Shown: piece by piece, positions 1 through 11,225 of the stretch
Layout of the letters: the number at the start of each line of letters is the position of its first letter
How positions within the stretch are numbered: position 1 is the stretch's first letter
Source of the DNA: Otatea glauca
Lineage: Eukaryota > Streptophyta > Magnoliopsida > Poales > Poaceae
Direction: 5' to 3'
DNA length: 64,000 bases
Assembly: GCA_036346275.1 (NCBI GenBank)
Contig: CM070725.1
Location: forward strand, 31,868,104 to 31,932,103
The notes under the pieces: model-generated
What the model was told of the DNA's origin: nothing
The model's database searches: none
Seen by the model: only the letters and a program-made list of their open reading frames with translations
Program-made: the position numbers and the translations under genes

Positions 1-599
1 AACCTTTCTCTTGCAGTTCCTCAATCTGCTTTTTCATTTCCACTAACTCATCTGTAGGCATCCGATAAGGTCTCTTTGATATCGGTGTTGTCCCTGGTGC
101 TAACTCGATAACAAACTCGATATCGCGGTCTGGTGGCAACCCTGGTAAATCTTCGGAAACACATCCGGGTATTCTCGACTCTATCGCACATCCTCTATCT
201 TTGATGGCTTGCACGTTGTTGACCACTGCGCCCATCACGACGAGCTGCCGCTTGAAATTCTACCTTCTTGCCACTAGGGCCTTCCGGTGATACAATCCTT
301 GGCCACAATCCAAAATGACCTTATGTTTGGACAGCGATCCATTCAAGGATAACATCTAGGGACGTTGCATCTAACAAGATAAGATTAAGCTAGAAATTCT
401 ATCCCATCCAAAAGAAACTTAACTCCCAAGCACCCAAGGCTAGATCTAAGCTCGGATCACGGGCTTGGACTAATAGCACACACTTAAGATTCACCACTTT
501 AAATCCATTCTTGGTTGCAAAACTATGAGAAGCGAATGAATGCGAAGCTCGAATCAAATAAAGCGTAGCAGTCTCGAGTTAACCGAAACTTACCCGATC
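1..599 (-). pseudogene. pol: Protease remnant and N-terminus of reverse transcriptase
   Basis: At 145-1 the minus strand encodes the conserved entry to gypsy reverse transcriptase (DRDIEFVIELAPG, then KRPYRMPTDELVEMKKQIEEL), cut by the window edge. Between about 600 and 145 the aspartic protease should lie. Only pieces are readable: LDVIL near 360, which resembles the LDVILGMDWL segment after the catalytic loop, and GPSGKKVEF near 280-255, in shifted frames with stops. The protease is therefore frameshifted and probably has small deletions. The remaining pol domains would lie left of the window. Confidence 0.7.
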
Positions 600-1789
600 G
601 ACGTCAGTAGCCTCTTGAGCTCCATCTACGGTGATGTGGTTGATCCTACCACCTTGTTTGTTGATTGGGGTTGCTCGGCTTGACCGGGCGCACGATTTCC
701 TCCTGAAGCCGGTGCCTTGGCAGGTGTTGTTCCCAAATTAAAATGAACTGGTGTGATGCGTCCTCTCTGTGGACACCTATTAGAGAAGTGTCCTGGCTCA
801 TTGCATGTATAGCATCTCTTATTTGTAGACTGCTAACCCCCTCCTGGTGCATTACTGCCATGTGCTGGCGTCTGAAAGTTCTGATTAGCAGGGCGAGGTG
901 CAGGGGTTGGTGCCTTATTTACGGCTAGCGGTTGGAATCTGGCAAACTGCTGTGGTGACATTCTCAGACGCAGGTGGTTGGGACGTCCACCCTGACTAGT
1001 CATCAAGCGCTTACGGTTTTCACCCAGCTCTTTGCGCTTGTCCCCCAGAATCAAAGCTTTATTAACTAATTCTTGAAAGTCTGGAAAATTGTGGGTGATC
1101 AGCCCCACTTGCAATCCTGAATTTAGTCCCTTCATGAAGCGGGACTACCTAGCTTTATCTGTCGCTACGTCTTCAGGGGCATAGCGGGCTAACTGAGTAA
1201 ACTTGTTCAGATATTCGGCCACGGGCTGGCCTCCTTGCTTCAGAGTCCTGAACTCCTCTTTCTTGAGATCCATCATTCCCTCTGGAACATGGTATTGGCG
1301 GGCGGCAGTAGTAAACTCATCCCAGGTGATCTCCTGTGGGGCTTCATGTGTAGCACAATAGTTTTCCCACCATTCTGCGGCAGTTCCTTCCAGTTGATGA
1401 GAGGCATAGAGCACCTTTTCATTGCCCTCGCATTGAGTGATATGCAGCTTCTTCTCAATAGTTCTAAGGCAGTCATCGGCTTCCAAAGGATTAACATTCC
1501 CTGCAAAGGTCGGCGGTCGAGTCCTCATAAAATCTGACAGCTTGGAATACGACCGCGGCCCACCATTGTTGGTCTGGTTCACTTGGTTGCTGCTTGCTAC
1601 GGCCACGTTGGTCATCTGCTGCATTTGTTGCATCATAGTATACATCAGTTGAGTCTCCGCGGCGAGAAACGCTCCCAGATTCTGCATGTCGACTGGCGGT
1701 GGTGGTTGAGGGTTGCCTCCATCATTGGGGTTGTCATTGTGGCGCAGTCCACTTCCTGAAGCACCGTTGATTCCACGAGTGTTTACCAT
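600..1789 (-). pseudogene. gag: gag of the Tekay-like element
   Basis: Translation from MVNTRG at 1789 gives a Pro/Gly-rich N-terminus, then the retrotransposon gag core (FAGNVNPLEADDCLRTIEKK through EWWENY to LKQGGQPVAEYLNKFTQLA), then a CCHC zinc knuckle C-x2-C-x4-H-x4-C at 814-773 (CYTCNEPGHFSNRC). The frame is continuous but carries TAG stops at 1145-1147 and 833-835, and shifts near 670 before the C-terminal segment (INHITVDGAQEA) at about 650-610. Gag packages the element RNA. The stops mean this copy cannot make full-length Gag. The Met chosen is 18 codons inside the longest ORF because family members start at this MVNTRG. Confidence 0.85.
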
Positions 1790-2257
1790 CTGCTGATAAC
1801 CTCTTGGGTTAGGAAAGGTAGAAGTAGCATAGATAAGATGCAAGAATCCCTAAGGCGGGGAAGATAAGTTTAACCCAACTAAAATAATTATTTATTTATT
1901 CTTGGTATGGCTTCTTATAAAAGCCTACAGGCTTTGCAACACATACTGCACACTCAGCATTACAAAGAAGCAAACTAAACAGGAAACCTTAACGTCTACT
2001 AAAAGGTAAAGACTATCTTAAAGACGCGACTCAACACTCGAGTCTCAACACAACTCCAAGACTGACCCTCACTCATCCAGCCACCCTGGCTGAGATTGAT
2101 CCGCGCATACACCGGTGGGTGGGCTAGCATAGGAGCGAACCTATCCTGATGACCTGCTGTCTCCTCAGAACAACAGGGTCTGCACTCTCCTCTGGCTCCC
2201 ACTCTCGCTCCTCTGGATCCTCCTCGGACTCCTCAGCTGGCTCCTGAGCTACTTGGG

Positions 2258-2842
2258 TCACGCGCTCTCAAACCCCTCCAGGGCCTCTCCTAGCTCGGTG
2301 ATCATTCTGATAGCTGCAGCATGGGTCTCCTCAAGCTCCTGCTCCGTCACTCTGAGTGCCTCATACACTGTCTCCAGTTCCTGAGTAGTTTCCCTCATAT
2401 GCTCCTCCTGGGCGACAGTGAACTCAGCAAGATGTACTGCGGTAGCACACATGTCCTCCACGATCCGTCGGCGTCGGCATGCTTGCACATCAGGGTGAAG
2501 TCGAAACACTGAGTCGTGAAGCTCGTCGGCGTAATCGCGGCAGACACGACTAAGAGCAAGTCAAGCAACCTCTTGAATCGCAACCTCGTACAAGAATCTT
2601 TTGGAGGAGATGTTGATTGGCCTGCTAGCTTCCTCGTTCACCCGAGCGTAGATGATCAGCTTGCAAACAAATCCTCGGTGAACACCATTAACTGACCAGC
2701 TGCCTCCTCGGTAAAGCGGACGATAAAAGCCTCCAAGCATCTGAAGAACTCTCCACTGCTCCATGGCATAGCCACCTGCTGACTCCTCAAAGGTCGGAAC
2801 GATCGGCATCTGCTCCACAATAACTTTGAATAAGATCTCCAT
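2258..2842 (-). pseudogene. Extra ORF in the retrotransposon leader, upstream of gag
   Basis: One reading frame runs from a Met at 2842 to a stop at 2258, broken by a single TGA at 2561-2563; it would be about 195 residues. The C-terminal third (after about residue 120) is rich in Glu, Leu and Ala with heptad-like spacing and is probably a coiled coil (EEHMRETTQELETVYEALRV). It lies between the primer-binding site and gag on the same strand as gag, so it would be the first ORF of the genomic RNA. I do not recognise a domain. Additional ORFs in long gypsy leaders are known, but a function for this one cannot be given. It may be a decayed coding region or leader sequence open by chance; the long frame on both sides of one stop favours former coding. 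Confidence 0.5.
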
Positions 2843-3005
2843 CCAGACCAGCAGTAAAACGGTAAATTTAGCAAAGGCGAGAAGTAGAGGATGAGATGAG
2901 TCAAGAGTGTGTTATTAGTCAAATTTAAATTTTTTCCTTTATAAAATAGTTTTGGACACAACCTGGACACCTCCATGCTATCTAGGGCCAAGACCTACAG
3001 TCAGT

Positions 3006-3019
3006 ATGCTCTGATACCA
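3006..3019 (-). other. Primer-binding site (initiator Met tRNA)
   Basis: The minus strand reads TGGTATCAGAGCAT four bases inside the LTR end. This is the usual complement of the 3' end of plant initiator methionine tRNA. It fixes both the orientation of the element and the LTR boundary at 3024. Confidence 0.9.
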
Positions 3020-3023
3020 CCTC

Positions 3024-6000
3024 TGTAAGAACCCGAATCCACTGATTCGAACCCACTAGGTTTACCGCACTAGTCCCAGGATCAACGCTAGTGCACACAG
3101 CTCAACATCGGTACATATCATATCATACTCAATGATAATAGAATAATACTCCATTTATTGATATAGCTAAGTGTATGATCTTATAACCGACTTACATTAT
3201 TAAGCCACACAGGGCAAGACTGGAAATATAAACTAATAATTAAGCAGCGGAAAGTAGAAAAAGTAGATAGCTTATCAGTTCACCACAGGCAACCGACAAG
3301 GCTCGGATCCTAATGACTTGCGTCCTCCTGGAATTCCTCCTCCAACATAGGTGTAGATTCTTTGACTGTTGATTATTGTTGTTGGCAAGGGTGAGTACTT
3401 TAAGCACTCAACAAGTTGTGCACAGAATGCAATTCTATGTAACTATATGAAAGGCTTATTCCAAAGGAAAAGGCTATTGTGGCTATTTTGCAATAAGCAG
3501 CATTTATGAACAAATACAATAAATAGATTGTAAAGCGTAAAACAAATATGATAGTAAATAGATTGATATTTCTCAAGTAAACCAAGTTTCCAATCCTAAG
3601 TCAAATTCCATCTTCCACATGGCATTCTACCATCCCAACAAAGTTGTCCATTTATTTAAGCTAACCCTAAACAGTAATTCCCGAGCATTGCTCAATACCG
3701 CGAGCACGGCTGTCCGAATAGTTTCACACTCTGCAGAGGTTATGCACTTTACCCACGCGATACAACCAAACACCACCAAGGCGAGTGATTATAACAAAGC
3801 CTTTACAATGCGCTGGCTTAACCTGGTACCACCCGCTAAGGTTTCAACACTGGTGGGACTGGTTACCACATCTAGGGCCCCCCTCTTGCCCATGTGAATT
3901 ACTCCATAACTCGGGAACTCACACTGACCAAGATAGTACCAAAGCTAAGACATTGCAAATTAATCAACTAGGCTGGCCTATACCAGACATGTGGTTGCAT
4001 GATTGACTCAGGTCAAAGGCTTGCAAGGTTAAGTCCTTAGAGTGATCAAGGCAAGACATCCACATACCTTTTGCCCATCGGGCCCACCTTGGCATACACG
4101 CCCCTTGTCACTTGCCCCAATCTAAATGATTATCACCCAACTTGATTACCAAGCACCACGTGCCATCAACAATTCAACATCGTTGCGTGACATGACTCGC
4201 CACAACAACTCAATCTCATCGTGTGATCCCACATGACACACAAGTTCGTAACATCGTTCCATATTCCCTTTGCCAAGATTAATTATCAATGATTCAAACA
4301 CATGTGATGATGAGGCATGGCTAAGCAACTAATACGGTCTACCATCCCATGTTGATTATCATTACTAACCAACTATTATGAACCAATCTAGGGTGACAAT
4401 AGATCATGGCATACAATGACAAGGTAGGGTATATATCATATGGGTAGATTAACTAGATCCCAATTTAGATTGAAACAATTGTATACTTGAAATACTATGC
4501 AATAAAGTAAAACACTATAGCAATTTTATAAACATGGGTTCAACATGATCAAAGCACAACTTGTCTTGGAATAGGTCCTGATCTTGATCTGGAGCTTGCT
4601 CTTGAGTTGCTGGATCTTCCTCCGAAGCATCGCACAATTCAACGTCTACGCGTACCGAAGGTGAAAAGCAAATAAATACCAATACAGAGAGAAAATTAAC
4701 TCCAAAGATCAACTAAAATTCACCATTAAATATATCTCAATTTTACAAATTTTTAGAAATTTGAATCACTCAAATCCGAGTTAAAATGCAAAAGATATAG
4801 CCTTTTGAAGTTTGAACAAATACTGAAATACAGAAATTAGAAAATCAGAATTAACCGAATTATTTTTAGATTGAAAAACAGATTATTGCGCAAGCGTGAT
4901 GTCAGCCCTGGCCTGGACCAATCGGAGCTTGACACGTGGTCCTGGTCCATGGACTCAGTCCACGGCTTGGATCTGGTCCACCGTGAACCCAGTCCACGGC
5001 GCCTCGGTGCGATGCGACACGCAGCGTCACAACCCGATTAGCCCTGCTGCCGCCCGCCGATGCACCACACGTGGCGTGCATCCACGGCTGATCCGATTGA
5101 ACAGACGCGGCTTGGCTGCAATGTGGCGCGATCCCGACCGATGCGTGTAGATCTAACGGCTGATACCTCTCGAGTCTCGCGATGGCGACACGGTGGCGCT
5201 TCTTCGCCGGACTTGAAAACGACGATGATCTCCACGGCGTTATGGCGACGAAACGGCAACGTTGCTTTCCCGCACCAACACAGCACGACGCTGCGGACTC
5301 AGATCTGGAACCCAAGCGGCGAAAAACGGCTAGACGACGGCACAACGGCACGAAACGGCGGCGTGTTGCGTGTAACCAACTCCGGCGAGCTTCCAGGCGC
5401 GATCTATGGAGACTCTCGCGAGCGACTCGATCAAGCGGCTGCGGCGCTGAAGGGCGAACCTCGGGTACTTGCCCCCTATTTATAGCCCCAAGTATGCGAC
5501 TCAAAGGGAACCCTAGGTCGATGCGGCGGGAGCCCGACCGACACGGCGACGGCCCGCTTCCGAGTCCTGCGCGAAGACGACTCACCACAGCCGTTCGATC
5601 GCAATCTACCGGTCATGATCTAACGGCTGAGATCCGAATCTAACCACCCGCGATATTTTTCCAACGGCGACGATTAAACGAGTCCCGAACTGGTACGCCC
5701 TACTCTTGCCCGCACGATCTTGATCGGACGGCGCTGATCAAACCCTCTAGAAAACGGGCTAAAACGGCCCGCGCTACTCTGGGCCAACCACGCACAGTAT
5801 ACGGTCCAAGCCCAACACTGTTCCCGAAATAACACAGGTTTTATCAATTTAATTAATTACAAAAATTCATTTAATTAGTTTTAGGCAAATAAATTATCAG
5901 GAAAAATCCAAGAAAATTCACAAAAATACTTAGAGGCATTTTGAACTCAAATAGAATATTTTTGGTGAAACTTTATTTCAACTTTGCATAAGTTTAAATA

Positions 6001-6136
6001 GTTTTCAACAAAAGGCCAAAACACTTAATTTGCAATTAATTTCAATAAACCCAGAAAAATCCAAATAAATTCCAGAAAATCATAAAGTGCACAAATGACC
6101 ATAAAATAGTATTTAGATGAATTTTGGGATGTTACA
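3024..6136 (-). repeat. 5' LTR of the Tekay-like gypsy element
   Basis: The LTR ends are a short inverted repeat: on the minus strand it begins TGTAACATCCC (6136 side) and ends TTCTTACA (3024 side), directly followed by the primer-binding site. A TATA-like box, CTATAAATAG on the minus strand, lies at about 5477-5486 and suggests the start of R. The U3 part is AT-rich next to 6136, and a GC-rich block (about 4880-5700) precedes and surrounds the TATA box. Open frames inside it (for example 4902-5588) are not known proteins and are treated as chance. The second LTR is outside the window, so length and ends rest on the motifs alone. Confidence 0.85.
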
Positions 6137-6317
6137 CTTGCGCGGGAGAAGGCAGGCGGGATACATCATACTCAAGCTAGTGCTTGCTCGAGCTCGAGCA
6201 CCCTATGTATTCAGCAATAGTGCATCATCTTCCACCTTCCGCTTCCGGGCAAGACTGGAGTAGAGCTATTACTCGTGATCGTGGGCTCGAACCGGTATAA
6301 TCCCTCGTGTTAGTCTC

Positions 6318-6359
<42 letters not shown>

Positions 6360-6457
6360 GCGATCGCATCCCCTCCTCTCGGCTGCCACGGTCTTCGGAC
6401 CTGCTCCCACATCACTCCTTCCCTCTTCTTGCAGTCAGGCAATCCCGATCGTCGATA
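6137..6457 (+). repeat. 5' LTR remnant of the Tat element
   Basis: This segment matches 15305-15611 nearly base for base, from GCGGGAGAAGGCAGGCGGGA through the CT-rich tract to ATCGTCGATA. It is the distal part of the 5' LTR; the rest was displaced by the gypsy insertion ending at 6136. A (CT)n microsatellite at about 6319-6355 is longer here than in the 3' LTR. Confidence 0.9.
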
Positions 6458-6480
6458 GCTCGTGCCCACCGTAGGGCTCG
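6458..6480 (+). other. Primer-binding-site region of the Tat element
   Basis: Immediately after the LTR end comes GCTCGTGCCCACCGTAGGG. This resembles the GCGCCCACCGTGGGG primer-binding region of Tat-lineage elements (family knowledge). The primer tRNA was not established. Confidence 0.6.
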
Positions 6481-6548
6481 AGAGTTTCGCTCGTTCGGAG
6501 GGACTTCGCTGCTTCAACGTCACCAACGCTTTCGATTTCAACGTCAAC

Positions 6549-8480
6549 ATGTCGCATCTGGCCAGCCTGGACATGGACGCGGTTCCTGAGCGTGAGGGCT
6601 CCACATCCATGTTCTCACCTTCACCGCCATGGCGTGAATGCCTTGCCTTCATGGTCGGCGGCCGCGGGGCGGGCGCAGGGGCGAAGGATCGTGACCTGGA
6701 AACCCCAGAGGAGGCAAGACGGTCGGCCCAGGCCACCATCAACCAAGCTATCACCACTCTCCGATGGGAGGAGCACGGAGAGATCTGCACTTCGTCTGGG
6801 TAGCCTAACCCAGCCCGCCTAGGTGCTTTTATCAGTCGGGAACACCTGCGAGCCATCACCCGGGTTATGGTCGACCCTGCTCGGGCGAGTTCGACTCTCT
6901 TCGGTCGGGCTCTCGGTGAAGAGCTCGACAGGGCGGCCAACAAGGTCATGCCTCCACAGCGGGGGCGAAGTTGGCGCCCTCAGCCTCGCTCTCTGGCGAG
7001 CGATGACTGTTCCTCACGCGGGTGCCGACGTTCTCACCGATCGTCTCCGCACCAATGTGACCGGAGTCCGTCCTAGTCGCCTCCACGTCGTCAGACTCGG
7101 AACATATCCCATGAACGTGCTCGACATCGGCAGAGTAGCAACAGCGCCCCTTCGAGTAGCCGCGTGTCCGGGAGCCTTTCTCCAGACGTCTCGCCCAAGC
7201 ATCGCAACGTCCACGACCGCCTGCGCTATCACGCCAGTGACACCCGCTCCAACCTCCGCGATCGATGCGGGCTGTACCATCGACCTAAAAACGGTCGTTG
7301 TGACGACCGCGACATCAGCTCTAGTAACGACAGTCGCCATACTCGGTGCGGAGCTGCGTCAGACTACAGCTATCCGACGTATTCTACCGACCTTATCAGG
7401 TGCGCTGGCCGGCCCGATTTAAACCTACTGCAATTGTGCGATTCGACAGGACCAAGAATCCTGATGAGTTCCTCTCGATCTACTCGACTGCGATCCTAGC
7501 AGCCGGAGGGGATGAGGCTGTGATGGCCAATTACCTCCCGACCGTGCTGGATGGTGCGGTGCGCACCTGGCTCCTTAACCAGACATCTGGCTCCTTCCGG
7601 TCATGGTGCTAGTTACGGGACGCCCTCCGTTCCAACTTTTAAAGTTGCTATGAGCGCCCTGGACGGGAAAAGGACCTAGATCGTATCATTCAGGGCAAGA
7701 ATGAGGCCCTCCGTGACTTTGTGCATCGGTTTATTCGCACAAGGAACTTGATCCCGAGTGTCTCTAACGAGGCTGTTCTCAAGGCCTTCAAGTTCGGTGT
7801 CTGCGACCGGTGCCTCACCGAGGACCTGGAGATCGCGCGAATCTCAACATTAACAAGTTGTTCCGGATGGCAGAACGGTACACGGACGATGTTGTGCGCT
7901 TGAAACGCGACCACGATTAGGGTAAGCTCGGCCTCAACTTTGGCGAGGCCGAACCATCCAATGCCAAGGGCAATGGCTCGGACTTGCACGGAAAAAGCGG
8001 AAGAGAGATCGTGGTAGTGGCGACGGCCAGCTGCGCGTGGTCGTTGCGATGAACAGCGAGCGCAAGATGATGGAGGTGCGGCAGCCCGACCAAGAACGGC
8101 CGCAACTCAACCGGGGAATGCCCCGACCTCAGCAAGGGCAACCACGACTTCAACAAACGCAGCACCGACCCCAGCAGGGACGGCATCGACCTGGGCCCTA
8201 GCGGGGTGACACCCGACCACAGGGTGGCAAGGAGCAACCACTTGGTGGCAAGGAGAGACCACAGGGAGGAGAGATGCGACCCAGGTACGACTCCGACAAG
8301 TTCTGCCTGTTCCATAAGGCCCATAGCCACGACCTGCGTAACTGTAGGACCTGGCAAAACAAGTTGGGCGCCTTTTATGACGAGCATGAAGAGATGCCCA
8401 CGCTCCCGCAGGAGGACGAACGGCTTGACAGGGTCAATGTTGACGAGGACCTTGAAGACCTCAACCTGGAGTTTCAGTAG
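6549..8480 (+). pseudogene. gag: gag of the Tat element
   Basis: An N-terminal part is open from about 6549 to 6803. The conserved gag core is at 7415-7900: FKPTAIVRFDRTKNPDEFLS, then MANYLPTVLDGAVRTWL, then DFVHRFIRTRNLIP. A C-terminal Cys/His motif (FCLFHKAHSHDLRNC, 8301-8345) is followed by an acidic tail ending at 8480. The core is split by a stop after SFRSWC at 7610 and by frameshifts at about 7630 and 7840. The layout matches Tat gag proteins, in which a Cys/His box replaces the usual zinc knuckle. Confidence 0.8.
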
Positions 8481-8561
8481 GGCGACCGTCGTGTCGACGT
8501 AATCTTCGGCGGATCGCTGGTGTATCAATCCCGGTGTGAGCTCAAAGATGCCGCGTGAACC

Positions 8562-9100
8562 GTGTACCAAGCCTCCACCGAGAAGCCCGCTGACCAGCCT
8601 TGCAAGTGGGCTGGAACCCCGATTACTTTCTCTTGGGATGATGCTTCCCCAAGGATGTCCAATGATCTCAAGACTGCTCTGGTCGTGACCCCGACCATAA
8701 GCAATATTGTGGTCGGGCGAGTTATGGTCGACAGGGGCAGCTCCCTCAACTTGCTCTTAGCGAGCACGCTAGACTGAATGCAGATTTCCCAATCGAAGAT
8801 CAAGAATATAGCAGTTCCCTTCTTCGGCATTGTGCCAGGGAGCTCCTCCACATCGCTTGGGTAAGTGGTTTTGCCCGTCACCTTTGACGACTTCGCCAAT
8901 TTCCGCACCGAGCTAGTTACCTTTGAGGTGGTCGACAGAGACCTTCCATACAATGCCATCCTCGGGCGTTCGGCGCTGATCAAGTTCATGGCGGAAAACC
9001 ACTATGGCCACCGTTGCATGAAGCTTTCGGGGCCCAATGGCATCATATCCATCTGCAGTGACCTCAAGGCGGCACACGGTTGCGAGGAGAAGCCCTTGTC
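8562..9100 (+). pseudogene. pol: Aspartic protease domain of the Tat element
   Basis: The frame contains GRVMVDRGSSLNLL at about 8718-8760, the position of the catalytic Asp loop. In this lineage the loop normally reads DGGSSLN; here the residue after Asp is Arg, which would probably spoil the active site. After a stop at 8776-8778 the same frame continues into the second half of the fold (VLPVTFDDFANFRTELVTFEV, then LPYNAILGRSALIKF at 8943-8990). The protease would cut the Gag-Pol polyprotein; this copy is inactive. Confidence 0.75.
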
Positions 9101-9322
9101 GCTTGTCGGCTTGCTGCCCCAGCGAGGCCTTGAAGTAACTTCGAAAAACGCCTGTCGGAGGACGGCGGTCCAGCCCAGCGGTGCGACGAAGGTCGTGCGC
9201 TTGAAGACGGCGATTCGAGAAAGAGCGTCCATATCGCTGTCGAGCTCAATCCGAAATAGGAACTTGAGCTTGTCACCTTCCTTCGCGCCATAAAAAACAT
9301 ATTTGCTTGGGAACCCGCGGAC

Positions 9323-10039
9323 ATGCAAGGAGTCCTAAGGGAGGTGATCGAGCACAAGATGCAAATAAGGCCTAACTGCCAACCCGTAGGCCAGAAGTTT
9401 CGCCGCTTCTCTCCAGAGAAAATGATGATAATAAAGGAACATCTTGACAAACTCTTGAAGGCTGGCTTCATCCGTGAGATCGACTACTACGAATGGCTAG
9501 CAAACCCAGCTATCGTGCAGAAGAAAGGCGAAAAATGGAGAATGTGCGTCGACCACACGGGTCTAAACTCAGCGTGCCCAAAGGATAACTTTCCCCTTCC
9601 ACGCATAGACCAGATCGTTGACTCCTACTCTGGCTACCATCAAATAAAGCTCACGATCGATGACGAAGACAAGACGGCCTTCATTACACCGTTTGGGACG
9701 TTCTGCTACACGACCATGTCGTTTGGCCTCTGCAACGTGGGCGCGATGTTCCAATGGCTAATGGTCAAGACTTTTGACCATCAGATCGGCCATAACCTCG
9801 AGGTCTACGTTGACGATATCATCATCAAGATCTCTTCCAAAGACTACCACATCAATGACCTTGTGAAAGCCTTCGCCAGCCTAAACAAGCTCGACGTCAA
9901 GCTCAACCCCGAAAAATGCGTGTTCGGGGTTACCTCAGGCAAAGTGCTCGGCTATATGATCGGGAGCTCGGGAGTCGGCCCGAACCCGGAGAAGATCGAG
10001 GCAATTGAGAAGATGGCTTCTCCAGCCTCGACAAGATAG
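9323..10039 (+). pseudogene. pol: Reverse transcriptase domain of the Tat element
   Basis: The RT fold is readable: KLLKAGFIREIDYYEWLANP (template-binding entry), KWRMCVDHTGLNSACPKDNFPLP, SGYHQIKL, TAFITPFGTFCYTTMSFGLC, and the catalytic YVDDI at about 9808-9822. Compared with the family consensus, IVDS is followed directly by YSGYHQ; about 13 residues between the two Asp-containing stretches (usually IVDSTAGCELL...LDAYSGYHQ) are absent, leaving one Asp. The frame ends at a stop at 10037-10039 after PASTR. Polymerase activity is unlikely. Confidence 0.85.
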
Positions 10040-10060
10040 GTCCAATGCCTCACCGGCCGC

Positions 10061-11010
10061 ATGGCCACCCTCAGCCGATTTATTTCAAGGCTCGGTGAGC
10101 GCGGACTACCGTTCTTCAAGACGTTGCACAAGCACAGGGGCTTCGAATGGACACCCGAAGCTCAACATTCCTTCGACGAGCTAAAAGCATACCTTTCAAG
10201 CCTACCGCTACTCATGACCCTGCGACAGGGAGAGACGCTGTTGCTCTACCTCACTGCCATGACGCAGGCTATCAGCACCGTCCTGGTGGCTGAGCGCGAT
10301 GGTCGGTAGCAACCAATCTACTACATCAGCGAGGTACTTCATGGACCGAAGGAGCGCTACCCCGAGGTCCAGAAGTTGCTCAATGCCCTTTTCAAGGCTT
10401 CGCGCAAACTCCGTCACTACTTCCTGGCGCACAAAGTGGTTATCCCAAGTGGATTCCCGCTCGGTGAGATCCTAAGGAACCCAGTAGCCAGAGGTCGCAT
10501 CGCCAAGTGGGCCATGGAGTTGGTAGAATTCAACATATGGTTTTTAGCATGCACCGCCATCAAGTCACAAACGCTCGCCGACTTCGTGGTCGAGCAGACA
10601 TCACAGCCGACCCCCGAGCCTAAGGTTGAGGAAGATAAGCCCTGGACGATGTACTTCGATGGCTCCAGGTCGTTCGAGCGCTCAGGGGCTGGCATCCTCA
10701 TCATCACACCCCTTGGAGACAAATTGAGGTATGTGATTTGCTTCGGTTTTCCTGCAACTAACAACATGGCGGAATATGAGGCCCTTCTGGTGGGTCTCCG
10801 AGCCTGCAAGTCACTGGGCGTGTGCTGGCTGATCATCAAGGGCGGCTCTTAGCTCGTCGTCAACCAGTACAATAAAGACTACCAGTGCTCGAAGGGCTCG
10901 ATGGCCAAGTACCTTGCCGAGGTGTGCAAAATGGAGAAGTGGTTCGGGAACCTGGAAATCAAGCATGTATCCAGGAAGGACAACTCCAGTGCCAACCTCC
11001 TGCCCAAGCT
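10061..11010 (+). pseudogene. pol: RT thumb, RNase H and second RNase H domain of the Tat element
   Basis: The first part (LSRFISRLGERGLPFFKTLHK, GFEWTPEAQHSFDELKAYL) is the RT connection and the degenerate first RNase H. The second RNase H begins at MYFDGSRSFERSGAGILI (about 10649) and includes NNMAEYEALLVGLRACKSLG, holding the expected Asp and Glu. A third conserved segment (HVSRKDNSSANLL) follows at about 10965-11005. Two RNase H-like domains in series are a Tat-lineage trait. Stops at 10307-10309 and 10850-10852 interrupt the frame. Confidence 0.8.
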
Positions 11011-11225
11011 CAGGTCGTCTCGTGGCGAAATTCCATCAGATGTTATCCTCTGTCGCCGACCAAGAAGGCTCGGTCGTCCTCCTCGAGATTGTTCCCTCGT
11101 GGACGGAGCCAAATTCCAAGTTCCTCTGCCGGGGCGAGCTCCCGGACGACCTGGCTGAGAGGAGCAGGATCAGGCGCCGAGCGAGCTCATACAAGCTCTT
11201 TAATGGGCAAGTCTATCGTTAGGGC

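Larger units (their letters stand above)
1..6136 (-). mobile_element. Ty3/gypsy LTR retrotransposon, Tekay-like, 5' part
   Basis: A minus-strand gypsy element runs off the left edge of the window. In its own 5'-to-3' order it shows a 3.1-kb LTR (6136 down to 3024), an initiator-Met-type primer-binding site, an extra leader ORF, gag with a CCHC zinc knuckle, a degraded protease and the first residues of reverse transcriptase at position 1. The LTR length, the gag start MVNTRG and the RT entry motif (FVIELAPGTTPISKRPYRMP, about 130-70) fit the Tekay/Del chromovirus lineage by family knowledge. It sits inside the 5' LTR of the next element, because the sequence from 6137 continues the LTR seen again at 15305. 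The right-hand TSD would be CTTGC; its partner lies outside the window. Confidence 0.88.

Noticed and set aside
4902..5588. A 228-codon minus-strand frame and overlapping plus-strand frames
   Set aside because: They lie in the GC-rich part of the Tekay-like LTR around its promoter, overlap each other in several frames and show no domain.
6269..6949. A 226-codon minus-strand frame
   Set aside because: It crosses the Tat LTR, the CT microsatellite (Arg-Glu repeat) and the leader, so it is a chance frame opposite real gag sequence.
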